A stretch of 64,000 nucleotides of DNA from Paenibacillus mellifer. Lineage in GTDB: Bacteria > Bacillota > Bacilli > Paenibacillales > Paenibacillaceae. The DNA lies in assembly GCF_023195895.1 (NCBI RefSeq), contig NZ_JALPRK010000022.1:29662-93661 (forward strand), in the 5' to 3' direction. This document shows positions 33,760-41,542 of the stretch, piece after piece (the stretch's first letter is position 1; each line of letters opens with the position of its first letter). Both the position numbers and the translations under genes were made by a program. Under the pieces are notes generated by a model, which saw nothing but the letters and a program-made list of their open reading frames with translations, made no database searches and was not told the origin of the DNA.

Positions 33760-34761
33760 ATGGTCCATCAAGTTCCCCAAATATTAACCTCAAGTCCAAT
33801 CATTCGCCGTTATGAGCAAAATCCGATATTGGACGCGGCACGTGTACCTTACGATACGGCTCTGGTGTTTAATGCAGGGGTCACCAAATTTAACGGCAAA
33901 TATGTCATGATCTTCCGCAACGATTATGGTTCGCTGGAGCACCAGACCATTGAACCGCATCATACGACCGATCTCGGTATCGCGTATAGTGATGACGGGC
34001 TGCATTGGCAAGCCGGACCTAAGCCGGTATTTAAGCTACATGACGGAGAGATCATAAGAGCGTACGATCCGCGGTTGACCGTGCTAGATGGCCGTTGCTA
34101 CATGTGCTTTGCCGTTGACACGCAGCATGGTATCCGCGGCGGGGTCGCCGTCACGGACGATCTGGAGCATTTCGAAATTCTCAGCTTATCAACGCCGGAT
34201 CTGCGTAATATGGTGTTGTTCCCGGAGAAAATCGACGGCAACTATGTCCGTCTAGAGCGGCCTTTTACCGTGTACGGTCGCGGCGGAGTAGATCGATTCG
34301 ATACCTGGATCACACAATCGCCCGATCTGGTGTACTGGGGCCGGTCTGATCTGCTGCTCGCGGTCGAACAAGTCCCATTCGCTAATGATAAAATCGGCCC
34401 GGCCGCTCCACCGGTGAAGACGGACAAGGGGTGGTTGACCACATTCCATGCAGTCGACATTGATCCTTCCCGCGGGAAAAACGGCTGGGAGGCTACTTGG
34501 AAGAAACGTTATACTGCGGGAATTATGCTGCTTGATTTGGCCGATCCTCGCAAGATCGTCGGGATGAGCAGACAACCCTTGATGGCCCCGGAAGCTCCGT
34601 ACGAAACAGATGGCGGATTTCGGAACGACGTGATTTTCCCCGGCGGGATGGTTCTTGAACCGGATGGAGAAGTCAAAATCTATTACGGCGCGGCGGATAT
34701 AGTGGAATGCTTGGCTACTGCGCATGTAGATGATCTGATCAAGCTTTGTTTGGACAAATAA
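33760..34761 (+). CDS. GH130 glycoside phosphorylase (beta-mannoside type)
   Basis: A 333-residue five-bladed beta-propeller enzyme that splits beta-mannosidic bonds with phosphate, giving mannose 1-phosphate. The catalytic Asp103 is in RAYDPRL. Other blade motifs are NAGVTKFNGKYVMIFRND, RLERPF, GPAAPPVKTDKGWLTTFH and IYYGAAD. There is no signal peptide, so it works on imported sugar. ATG 33760 is seven bases after GAGGAGGA; GTG 33757 is only four. The exact GH130 subfamily and aglycone cannot be fixed by eye. It is the last gene of the locus, followed by a terminator. Confidence 0.9.
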   Translation: MVHQVPQILTSSPIIRRYEQNPILDAARVPYDTALVFNAGVTKFNGKYVMIFRNDYGSLEHQTIEPHHTTDLGIAYSDDGLHWQAGPKPVFKLHDGEIIRAYDPRLTVLDGRCYMCFAVDTQHGIRGGVAVTDDLEHFEILSLSTPDLRNMVLFPEKIDGNYVRLERPFTVYGRGGVDRFDTWITQSPDLVYWGRSDLLLAVEQVPFANDKIGPAAPPVKTDKGWLTTFHAVDIDPSRGKNGWEATWKKRYTAGIMLLDLADPRKIVGMSRQPLMAPEAPYETDGGFRNDVIFPGGMVLEPDGEVKIYYGAADIVECLATAHVDDLIKLCLDK

Positions 34762-34775
34762 ACACATTATGAATG

Positions 34776-34806
34776 AAAGCCGCCGGACGTGTCCGGCGGC
34801 TTTCGT
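34776..34806 (+). terminator. terminator of the carbohydrate operon
   Basis: AAAGCCGCCGGAC (34776-34788) pairs with GTCCGGCGGCTTT (34791-34803), a perfect 13-bp stem, although only a short T-run follows. Confidence 0.85.
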
Positions 34807-34846
34807 GTCACTAAATTGTCATAGTTATCCCGCGATATTCCAACGA

Positions 34847-34876
34847 TTGTCAAACACTTCTGCGTTTTGATATGAT
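34847..34876 (+). promoter_or_regulatory. SigA promoter of ctaB-sco
   Basis: TTGTCA (34847-34852), 18 bases, then TATGAT (34871-34876), with an extended TGA before the -10. About 100 bases of leader separate it from ctaB. Confidence 0.65.
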
Positions 34877-34980
34877 AAAGTTTATAGCGAGAGGGTTATT
34901 TTGTTGAAAATTTTATGAATGTTCGATATAGGTAATACCTAAACTCACCCTAATCCAAATGTAGGAGGATTGAATCGCGC

Positions 34981-35919
34981 ATGGACAAACCATTAAGTGT
35001 TCAGGCTTCTGCGGAATCCGCTGCGTTGTCCGTGAGACCTACTCCTCCGGGAGAGACGGCGACTTGGAAAGATTTCATCGCCTTGACGAAACCGGGCATT
35101 TTACGCTCCAATCTGATTGCCGCGTTTGCCGGGTTCTGGGTGGCTTCCCGCTGGGAGCTTGATTATATTCAATTAATTGTCATGCTGCTGGGTACGGCGC
35201 TGGTGATGGCGTCGTCCTGTGTTTTTAACAATTATTTCGACCGGGAGATGGACACCAAAATGGCCCGGACGAAGAACCGCGCCCTTCCCACAGGGAAATT
35301 GTCTCCGAAGACGGTGCTGTGGTATGCGGTGGTCTTGGGCGTTCTAGGCTTGACTGTCTTATTTGCCTTCTGTGGTCCTCTGGCAGGATTGTTTGGCATG
35401 GTAGGTATGTTGGTTTATGTGGTCGTCTACACGTTGTGGCTTAAACGCAACTCAACCTGGAGTACCTCGATCGGTGCGATTTCCGGTGCTATGCCGCCTG
35501 TGATTGGTTATGTCGCTGCTTCGGGCCGCATCGATCTGGGCGCCTGGATGCTGTTCGCCTTGCTGTTCCTGTGGCAGCCGCCCCATTTTTGGGCGTTGGG
35601 GATCCGTCGCACCGAGGAATACCGGGCTGCGGGTTTCCCACTGCTGCCTGTCGTCAAGGGTATTCCACGGACGAAGCTGCAGATGATTCCGTATCTCGTA
35701 TTGCTTATTCCAGTTCCGATTTTGATGTATGCTTATGGCTATACAGGAGTCTGGTTCTTGGTGATCGGAAGCCTATTATCGGTTGCTTGGCTGATTATGG
35801 CCCTCAAGGGATTTCGGGCGAAGGATAACGACGCTTGGGCGAAACGAGTCTTCTTATTTTCGGTCAATTATTTAACGATTGCCTTGATCGTGATGATATT
35901 GGATACGGTAAGGCTGTAA
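34981..35919 (+). CDS. ctaB: protoheme IX farnesyltransferase (heme O synthase)
   Basis: CtaB adds a farnesyl tail to heme B to make heme O, the precursor of heme A for cytochrome oxidases. The 312-residue membrane protein has about nine helices. The prenyl-diphosphate binding motif NNYFDREMDTKMARTKNR lies near residues 81-98, and the second acidic loop follows WQPPHFWALGIRRTEEY. ATG 34981 comes after GTAGGAGGATTG. It forms an operon with the Sco gene 13 bases downstream; ctaA lies 22 kb away rather than adjacent as in B. subtilis. Confidence 0.95.
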   Translation: MDKPLSVQASAESAALSVRPTPPGETATWKDFIALTKPGILRSNLIAAFAGFWVASRWELDYIQLIVMLLGTALVMASSCVFNNYFDREMDTKMARTKNRALPTGKLSPKTVLWYAVVLGVLGLTVLFAFCGPLAGLFGMVGMLVYVVVYTLWLKRNSTWSTSIGAISGAMPPVIGYVAASGRIDLGAWMLFALLFLWQPPHFWALGIRRTEEYRAAGFPLLPVVKGIPRTKLQMIPYLVLLIPVPILMYAYGYTGVWFLVIGSLLSVAWLIMALKGFRAKDNDAWAKRVFLFSVNYLTIALIVMILDTVRL

Positions 35920-35932
35920 TGGGGGATGGGGA

Positions 35933-36532
35933 ATGGCGGTCTTGAAGAAATATAAATGGACGTGGATATTGCTGGCCATTTGCGCAGTTTTGGCCGGTTA
36001 TCTGTTGTGGACGACATATGCCAAACCGAAACTGCCGGTCATTCGTCCCGTCGCCGATTTCAGTATGGAGAACGTAGACGGTAAGACGGTGACGTTACAG
36101 GACACGAATGGCAAGGTCCGGCTGTTTTATTTCTTCTTCGCCAATTGCCCTGACGTTTGCCCGATCACGACTTTCCGTCTGAGCCAGGTGCAGGATATTT
36201 TGAAGGATAAAGGCCTGTTCGGCCAAGAGGCTTCCATTGTGTCGGTTACGTTTGACCCGGAACGCGACACGCTGGAGAATATCAAGGCGTTTGGCGATAA
36301 GTTCAAGGCGGATTATGCCGGTTGGTATTTCTTGCGCGGGGATCAGCAAAAGACGATCGATCTCGCGATGGACTCGTTCAAAATCCTGATTAATCAGGAC
36401 GCGGATGGGAATTTCGTGCATATGGACCTAATCGGTCTCGTGGACCAGGAAGGCCGGCTGCGAGAAATTTATCGGCCGGAGGCGACGCCGGACGAAATCG
36501 CCGCAGGTGTCGTGGACTTAGTTAAGGAATAG
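35933..36532 (+). CDS. sco: Sco1/SenC copper chaperone
   Basis: Sco proteins deliver copper to the CuA site of cytochrome c oxidase on the outer membrane face. The 199-residue product has an N-terminal anchor (about residues 10-28) and a thioredoxin-like domain. The copper ligands are Cys72 and Cys76 in CPDVCP and His163 in FVHMDL. Length matches B. subtilis YpmQ/BsSco (~193). ATG 35933 follows GGGGGATGGGG. Operon with ctaB supports an oxidase-assembly role. Confidence 0.94.
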   Translation: MAVLKKYKWTWILLAICAVLAGYLLWTTYAKPKLPVIRPVADFSMENVDGKTVTLQDTNGKVRLFYFFFANCPDVCPITTFRLSQVQDILKDKGLFGQEASIVSVTFDPERDTLENIKAFGDKFKADYAGWYFLRGDQQKTIDLAMDSFKILINQDADGNFVHMDLIGLVDQEGRLREIYRPEATPDEIAAGVVDLVKE

Positions 36533-36548
36533 CGAAGTTACTTCGCGA

Positions 36549-36908
36549 TCAAAAGCCGTCATAAGAGGCCGGTGTTGAGGGGGATGCGATATATTCCTCC
36601 AACCCGGCTTTTTCTAATTGCGCGATCAGATATTCGTCAGGCGTCCCTTCCACGCCGGCATAACCCCGTCTGGTATAGATTTGCACCGCATCGGGAAAAG
36701 CGTCCCGCAGCACGCCGCGAATCCGTTTGCCGGAAGGGTCGTTATCGAGGAACAGGAACAGTTCGTCGTCCTTGACTTTTTTGCGCAAGCTTTCGAGCTT
36801 CTCATTGTTTAGCGTGCCAAACGTGCAATAAATTTGAATTTCCTCATCCAGCAGGCGCCGCAGCTTGCTGCGGTCATTCTTGCCTTCCACGATGATGCTG
36901 ATCGACAA
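36549..36908 (-). CDS. small TOPRIM-domain protein
   Basis: A 119-residue stand-alone TOPRIM domain, as in YusF-type proteins. The nucleotidyl/metal-binding Glu is in IIVEGKND near residue 8, and the DxD-type acidic pair is in LFLDNDPSGKRIR near 54-56. Such domains occur in primases, topoisomerases and RNase M5; the function of the isolated form is unknown. The start is TTG 36908 after a G-rich ribosome site. It converges with the ctaB-sco operon with only 16 bases between, and no clear terminator was found there. Confidence 0.85.
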   Translation of the reverse strand: MSISIIVEGKNDRSKLRRLLDEEIQIYCTFGTLNNEKLESLRKKVKDDELFLFLDNDPSGKRIRGVLRDAFPDAVQIYTRRGYAGVEGTPDEYLIAQLEKAGLEEYIASPSTPASYDGF

Positions 36909-37033
36909 ATCAAATCCCCCCCGGGCCTAGAAGCTTCATAAACCATGCTGCGGTTGTTACGCTTCTAGTTTATACCCGGCAGGGGATCTCATGCAAAACA
37001 GTAAGGATGAAAATGATAAGGGCTGAATTCAGG

Positions 37034-39109
37034 TTATTTCAGTTCAATTCCGAAACGGGCTCCCGGGTCTCCGACAAACACGATCGTCCCGTTCTCTGGC
37101 AGTTTGACTCCCTTGTTACCGCTGACTACAGAGAAACTCACGCAAGCCCCAGAGGCATCATATACCGCAAAAGACGCTTTGGCCGGTACATCGACGGTGA
37201 TTGTTTTTCCGGCGGCTTTGGCTGGAATGCTAAACCAGCGAGCCTGTTCCGACGGACGCAAGGTCACCGAGGACTTCTTGCCAGCGTACAGTTCCTTGAT
37301 TTGATCCACGCTCAAGTACAAGGACCCGGCGGATTCCAGGTATTCACTTCCGCCTTGGGTAAAGAAACGGAATTCCGCCGAATCGCGGCTGCCTGTGCCA
37401 GGAACTTGATGTTTGCCCATCAGCGAATCGGGACCTGTGATTTGTTTGTCCAGCACGTAGCCGGGCAGGCTGTCAGTACGAGTAATTTGGATGATCGGCA
37501 GCGACGCCAAGTAGGCCAGGGAGCTGTATTTTTCCGATACCAGGAAATAAGGTTTACCGTCGCGCTTCTTCCAAGCAGCCTCAACGTCCGGTGAGATCGC
37601 GTTCTCATCCAGTTTCTCCGCCGAATAAAAATTAATAGCCGTCTGTCCCAGATCAGGAACGGAGGCGTATTGTCTTTCCCACAGATACGTGCGGCCGTTC
37701 TTTTCCTTCACGAAGCTGATCTTCAACGAGCCGTCTTCGCTGACGAAAGTGCCGTCTTTCGTATAAACCAGCTTGGGAAGTCCTAAGGATTCACCAGGTG
37801 CAAACGGGGAAGATACGTTGATTTCGCCATTTGCCACATCGATGCGGAACAATTGGTTCGTTGCCCCGTAAAAACCGCTGTACTTGGTTAATTCTTCCGG
37901 CATGGCCGCTTTTTCCGGCGTGCCGAACGACTTGGCCGGTTTCCGTTCCTTAATCGTTCCTTTATCCTTTAACGCTTGGAGCAGCAGTTCGTTCGCGAGC
38001 AACTGGTTGAGCGAACTGGAGCCGCCGGAGGAGAGGACGGCCGCAGCCATTTTCTGTTCCGGTAAAACGACGAGCTCGGCATGGTACATGAGCGTATCCC
38101 CACCCTTGGCCAACGCCTTGATCCCGTATTCGCTAAAAGGGAACAGCCTCATGCTATCCCAACCCAGTCCGAAATCGAAGCTGTTGTCGGCATCTTGCGG
38201 CCATACGCCTCGCTTGTATTCCGGTTGAGCCATGGCGTTAGCAGCCTGGTCGGACAGGATATGCTTGGCTTCGCCCGTAAACAAGGCGGCGAATTTCACC
38301 ATGTCCTCCGCGGTTGAGTAGATGCCCCCCGTTCCGATCACGTTCACCGTCTCGGTCGGCAATTGTTCCGGAACCCCGAGCGCATAAAGTGCGGCAAACT
38401 TGCTTGCGTCCAGTTCGTCCTGCGGCGTCAGCGTATGCTTCATGCCCAGCGGCCCGGTGAATTCCTTCCGGATATAGTCGGTAAAATCCTGGCCGCTGAC
38501 GCGTTCGACCAAAATTTCCGCCAGCGTAAATCCATCGTTGCTATACACCGAATACGCGCCCGGGTTGGCCTTCAGGGATTGATCGGCCAGCTGTTCGAAC
38601 AGCGTATCATGCGCGTAAGAGTCGTTATCCTCGAACAAAAAGGCGTTAGCGAGACTGGATCCCTGCAAACCCGAGGAATGGTTAAGCAGCATGCGCGGCG
38701 TGATCTGCTTATACCGATCGTCCTTCATCTTAAACTCCGCTATGTAATTTACCAAAGGCGTATCCAAGTTGATTTTGCCTTGGTCTACCAGTTTCATGAC
38801 AGCGGCGGTCGTGAACATTTTGCTGGTCGAACCGATCCCGTAAATCGTTTCGGAGGTCAGCGGGATCTTCCCTGCAGCATCGTTCTTACCGGCTTCTCCG
38901 GAGACGATAATTTTCCCGTTGTCCACCAATGCGTACTGGACGCTGGTTGTTCCATAGGTACTGGTGAGCAGTGCGGCCTTTGCGGCGGCGATTTCATCCA
39001 AGCTTTGCGGTGCTTTGCCGGTTGGCGGCGCTTCGTCTGCCATGACCCCGGCTGGCATTAGCAGCGTAAACGCAAGGATGATGGCTAGAAGCGCGTTTCG
39101 TTTCTTCAT
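37034..39109 (-). CDS. exported serine hydrolase, class C beta-lactamase fold
   Basis: A 691-residue exported protein. A signal peptide covers residues 1-25. The beta-lactamase/DD-peptidase domain (about 40-375) has Ser94-X2-Lys97 (STSK) and Tyr189-Ser-Asn191 (YSN). About 300 further residues form one or more beta-rich domains of unknown role. It is more likely an esterase or D-peptidase of the PF00144 family than a true antibiotic beta-lactamase. ATG 39109 is preceded by a TTG at 39112; GGGAGGG lies upstream of both. Confidence 0.85.
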   Translation of the reverse strand: MKKRNALLAIILAFTLLMPAGVMADEAPPTGKAPQSLDEIAAAKAALLTSTYGTTSVQYALVDNGKIIVSGEAGKNDAAGKIPLTSETIYGIGSTSKMFTTAAVMKLVDQGKINLDTPLVNYIAEFKMKDDRYKQITPRMLLNHSSGLQGSSLANAFLFEDNDSYAHDTLFEQLADQSLKANPGAYSVYSNDGFTLAEILVERVSGQDFTDYIRKEFTGPLGMKHTLTPQDELDASKFAALYALGVPEQLPTETVNVIGTGGIYSTAEDMVKFAALFTGEAKHILSDQAANAMAQPEYKRGVWPQDADNSFDFGLGWDSMRLFPFSEYGIKALAKGGDTLMYHAELVVLPEQKMAAAVLSSGGSSSLNQLLANELLLQALKDKGTIKERKPAKSFGTPEKAAMPEELTKYSGFYGATNQLFRIDVANGEINVSSPFAPGESLGLPKLVYTKDGTFVSEDGSLKISFVKEKNGRTYLWERQYASVPDLGQTAINFYSAEKLDENAISPDVEAAWKKRDGKPYFLVSEKYSSLAYLASLPIIQITRTDSLPGYVLDKQITGPDSLMGKHQVPGTGSRDSAEFRFFTQGGSEYLESAGSLYLSVDQIKELYAGKKSSVTLRPSEQARWFSIPAKAAGKTITVDVPAKASFAVYDASGACVSFSVVSGNKGVKLPENGTIVFVGDPGARFGIELK

Positions 39110-39223
39110 CAAACTAAAACCCTCCCTATAATTAGATACATATTTAATACGTTAACGGGGATGGGAGGGTTCATGTTTTTCGGAACATTATGGAAAACAT
39201 GCCGCGCAGAGGATCGGCGCAGA

Positions 39224-39253
39224 TGCAAAACGGCCTGCCGAAGGGCAGACCGA
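39224..39253 (-). terminator. terminator of the YjcZ-like gene
   Basis: On the minus strand CGGTCTGCC and GGCAGGCCG (within 39231-39252) pair with one G-U, followed by TTTTGC. Confidence 0.7.
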
Positions 39254-39282
39254 TGTGCAGGGGTCAGGATTGTTTATAGAGA

Positions 39283-39408
39283 TTAGTAAAGAGGAGCACG
39301 GAGGATGATTACCAGCAAAATGTACAGCACGAGGATCGTCCCCGTCGATGTCCAGAAACCGTAACCAGGACCCACCGGGCCCGGTCCGCAATTGTCAACG
39401 CCGCCCAT
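39283..39408 (-). CDS. YjcZ-like small sporulation protein
   Basis: ATG 39408 opens a 41-residue protein: a Gly/Pro-rich start (MGGVDNCGPGPVGPGYGF) and a single hydrophobic helix (TILVLYILLVIIL) ending in RAPLY. Gly/Tyr-rich N-terminus plus one C-terminal helix is the layout of YjcZ-family spore proteins. A GGGGTGA ribosome site lies upstream, and a terminator follows 30 bases after the stop. It is too short for most gene finders. The Pro content is higher than in typical YjcZ proteins, so the family call is moderate. Confidence 0.7.
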   Translation of the reverse strand: MGGVDNCGPGPVGPGYGFWTSTGTILVLYILLVIILRAPLY

Positions 39409-39553
39409 CTATGTTCACCCCGCTTTCAACATGATCGGTTATCGGTTACTACACGATTATCTTATGTAGGAGCATAACCCGTGCCCTGTGCAGCAGCCTA
39501 ACAGCCGGGATGAATTATCCGGGGCACCTGTCCCAGATGTCCAAGAGCTTGGC

Positions 39554-40723
39554 TTAGTGGTGTCCGGTGCCAGCGCCAACCGGGGGCGGGAGGGCTCCGG
39601 CGTGTTTTTTGGGCGGGACGATAATGATGGTAAGCATCAGCACGAAGAAGGCTAGGAAGTAAGGCGAATGCGAGCCGTGGATCGCTCCCGCAGCAATCGG
39701 ACCGATAAAGGAACCCAGCGACATCGCGATCGATTGCAGCGAAAAAACGGTACCGAGCCGTTTCCCCCCGCTCAAATCGATAAACAGGGAGGCGATGGCC
39801 GGGAACACCATTCCTTTGGCCATCCCCAAGGCAAACAGCGTGACGGGTAGCGGAATGAAATCCAATGCAGCCATGGCGAAGAAAGATAAGGCGATGCCCA
39901 AAATACCGATGCCCGCTCTTAGATAAGGGGAATAGCGGCTTAGAAATAACATCGACAGCGTCACGAGCGCCCCCAAGCTGATAATGGAAAAATATAAGCC
40001 CGTATGCAGGATGCCCTCGGTCCCACCGGCTTGCAGCGGCAGCTCGAAAAACAAGATGCCCTGGGAGCAGGCCACGGCAAGCGGCAGCAGATAAAAGCGC
40101 AGCGGGATCACGTTGATTTTGACCGGCACCTGCGCTTTGGCGGATCCCGATTTAGCCTGGCCTTCCGCAAGCATCCGGGGAGGTTCCTTAATCGTAAAAA
40201 TCGCGATGATCCCCGTCGAAATCAGCAGCAAGCCTAGCATCTGAAACGTGATCGTAAAGCCGGATTGGGCGACCAGGAAGGCACCGGCGGCCGGCGATAC
40301 GACGGAGGCGACCGTATGCATGACCCCATGCCCGGCCATCAGCTTGCCCTGCTGCACCGGATTCTTGGACAGCGAGGCGAGCATTGCCAAGCAAGCCGGG
40401 GACAAAAAGGCCAATACGAACCCGCTGATCGAGCGCAGCACAAGCAACTGCCAGGGTTCGGTGACATGAGCCTGAATCAGCAGGATCCCCCCGGCGGTCA
40501 GCAGGCTGAAGATCATGTACCTCTTGCTTCCGTGCCGGTCGACGCCCTGGCCGGCAAGCAGATTGCCCGGCAGATGCGTCAGCGCATAGATGCCCATCAT
40601 CCAACCAATGAACGTGGGTGCGGCTCCGAGCGACAAGGCGAACGGAGTCAGGATCGGGTACTGGGCGTGCAGATCGAAGAAAGCCAGAAACATAAAGAAA
40701 TACAGCCAGAAGGCGATTTTCAC
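39554..40723 (-). CDS. MFS transporter
   Basis: A 389-residue major facilitator with about 12 predicted helices. The loop 2-3 motif appears as GQGVDRHGSKRYM near residues 58-70, and SPAAGAFL lies at the start of the fifth helix region. The small N-terminal loop keeps DLHAQYPILTPFA. The start is GTG 40723, six bases after AAAGGAGGGG. Drug or metabolite efflux is likely from the fold, but the substrate cannot be stated. Confidence 0.88.
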   Translation of the reverse strand: MKIAFWLYFFMFLAFFDLHAQYPILTPFALSLGAAPTFIGWMMGIYALTHLPGNLLAGQGVDRHGSKRYMIFSLLTAGGILLIQAHVTEPWQLLVLRSISGFVLAFLSPACLAMLASLSKNPVQQGKLMAGHGVMHTVASVVSPAAGAFLVAQSGFTITFQMLGLLLISTGIIAIFTIKEPPRMLAEGQAKSGSAKAQVPVKINVIPLRFYLLPLAVACSQGILFFELPLQAGGTEGILHTGLYFSIISLGALVTLSMLFLSRYSPYLRAGIGILGIALSFFAMAALDFIPLPVTLFALGMAKGMVFPAIASLFIDLSGGKRLGTVFSLQSIAMSLGSFIGPIAAGAIHGSHSPYFLAFFVLMLTIIIVPPKKHAGALPPPVGAGTGHH

Positions 40724-40798
40724 GCGTCGCCCCTCCTTTTCGTAAAATGAACCGTTGATATACTTGTACGCTCCCCAGGACGAACTTATTACCCCCTC

Positions 40799-40943
40799 GG
40801 CTTTTCATCACGAAGCGGATACCCGGAAGCGATTCGACGTCGAATCTTGAATTCAGCCGGGCCTTCCGTTGCTCACGTAGCTTCCAGCTACGCTCCGCTA
40901 CTCAGTCCTTAGCTTCATCCAACCTTCTCGGTGCTGAAAAGCC
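40799..40943. repeat. intergenic palindromic repeat, copy 1
   Basis: A ~145-base element closed by perfect 9-base inverted ends, GGCTTTTCA (40799-40807) and TGAAAAGCC (40935-40943). It contains an inner hairpin CGTAGC-TTCCA-GCTACG at 40876-40892 and the conserved words CGAATCTTGAATTCAGCCGG and CTTCATCCAACCTTCT. A second copy lies at 42720. Ends and inner stem differ between the copies but still pair, so the secondary structure seems to be kept. It has no open frame and does not encode a transposase. Confidence 0.8.
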
Positions 40944-40947
40944 TCTT

Positions 40948-40980
40948 CGGCTTTCCGTCACGAAGCAGTGACCGGGCCGG
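40948..40980. repeat. truncated start of a further repeat copy
   Basis: CGGCTTTCCGTCACGAAGCA and the following ACCGGG resemble the first 30 bases of copy 1 (CGGCTTTTCATCACGAAGCG, then ACCCGG). It directly follows copy 1 and then breaks off, so it looks like a truncated tandem copy. Confidence 0.55.
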
Positions 40981-40987
40981 GGTTAAG

Positions 40988-41017
40988 CTGACATCGCCTT
41001 GGGCCATCATGTATAAT
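40988..41017 (+). promoter_or_regulatory. promoter of the 147-residue membrane protein gene
   Basis: CTGACA (40988-40993), 18 bases, then a perfect TATAAT (41012-41017). It lies immediately after the repeat cluster. Confidence 0.65.
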
Positions 41018-41061
41018 GGGATTGAATTAAAATTAAGGAAATCAAAGGTGGAGGTTTCATC

Positions 41062-41505
41062 ATGTTTGATGTACAGGTATGGACCGAATTTCTGCAGGAA
41101 AACTGGCTGGTGATCGTCGTCGCCTTGGTCATTCTTTTCCTCGTGTTAAATTTCGTAAGAACGGTTGTGAAATGGGCGTTGGTCCTGGTCATCGCCGCAT
41201 TTATCATCATTTACAGCGGTATCACGATGAAAGACATCGGGGATGCGGTAACGACGGTTAAGGAACAAGCTCTCGATATCAGCAAAACCGAAGTGTTGAA
41301 CATGATGAAAAATGAAGCGAAAGAAGCCGAGCTGACGCAAAATTCCGACGGTACCTTTACGATTACAACTCCAAACTTGGAGGTTGTCGGACAAGCGGGC
41401 AGCGATAAAGTAAAGGTATCGTTCCGCGGGGTCTCCTTGGGTGAATGGTCGATGAACGACACGTTGGAGGCATTTATCCAGGAAGCCAAACGTAATTCCC
41501 AATAA
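41062..41505 (+). CDS. membrane-anchored protein of unknown function
   Basis: A 147-residue protein with two hydrophobic segments near residues 16-33 and 37-52, then a soluble C-terminal domain rich in Lys, Glu and Thr. I do not recognise a family. It lies 37 bases upstream of the transglutaminase-type membrane protein and shares its promoter, so the two may work together. ATG 41062 follows AAGGTGGAGG. Confidence 0.75.
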   Translation: MFDVQVWTEFLQENWLVIVVALVILFLVLNFVRTVVKWALVLVIAAFIIIYSGITMKDIGDAVTTVKEQALDISKTEVLNMMKNEAKEAELTQNSDGTFTITTPNLEVVGQAGSDKVKVSFRGVSLGEWSMNDTLEAFIQEAKRNSQ

Positions 41506-41542
41506 AGAAGACAACGATCACCCAGATTGAACGGAGGATTTC

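Noticed and set aside
38363..39061. 232-codon plus-strand frame inside the serine hydrolase gene
   Set aside because: Antisense to the beta-lactamase domain, whose catalytic motifs are intact.
37034..39109. Antibiotic-resistance beta-lactamase
   Set aside because: The SxxK and YxN motifs fit the broad PF00144 hydrolase family, and the 300-residue extra C-terminus is atypical for class C beta-lactamases.
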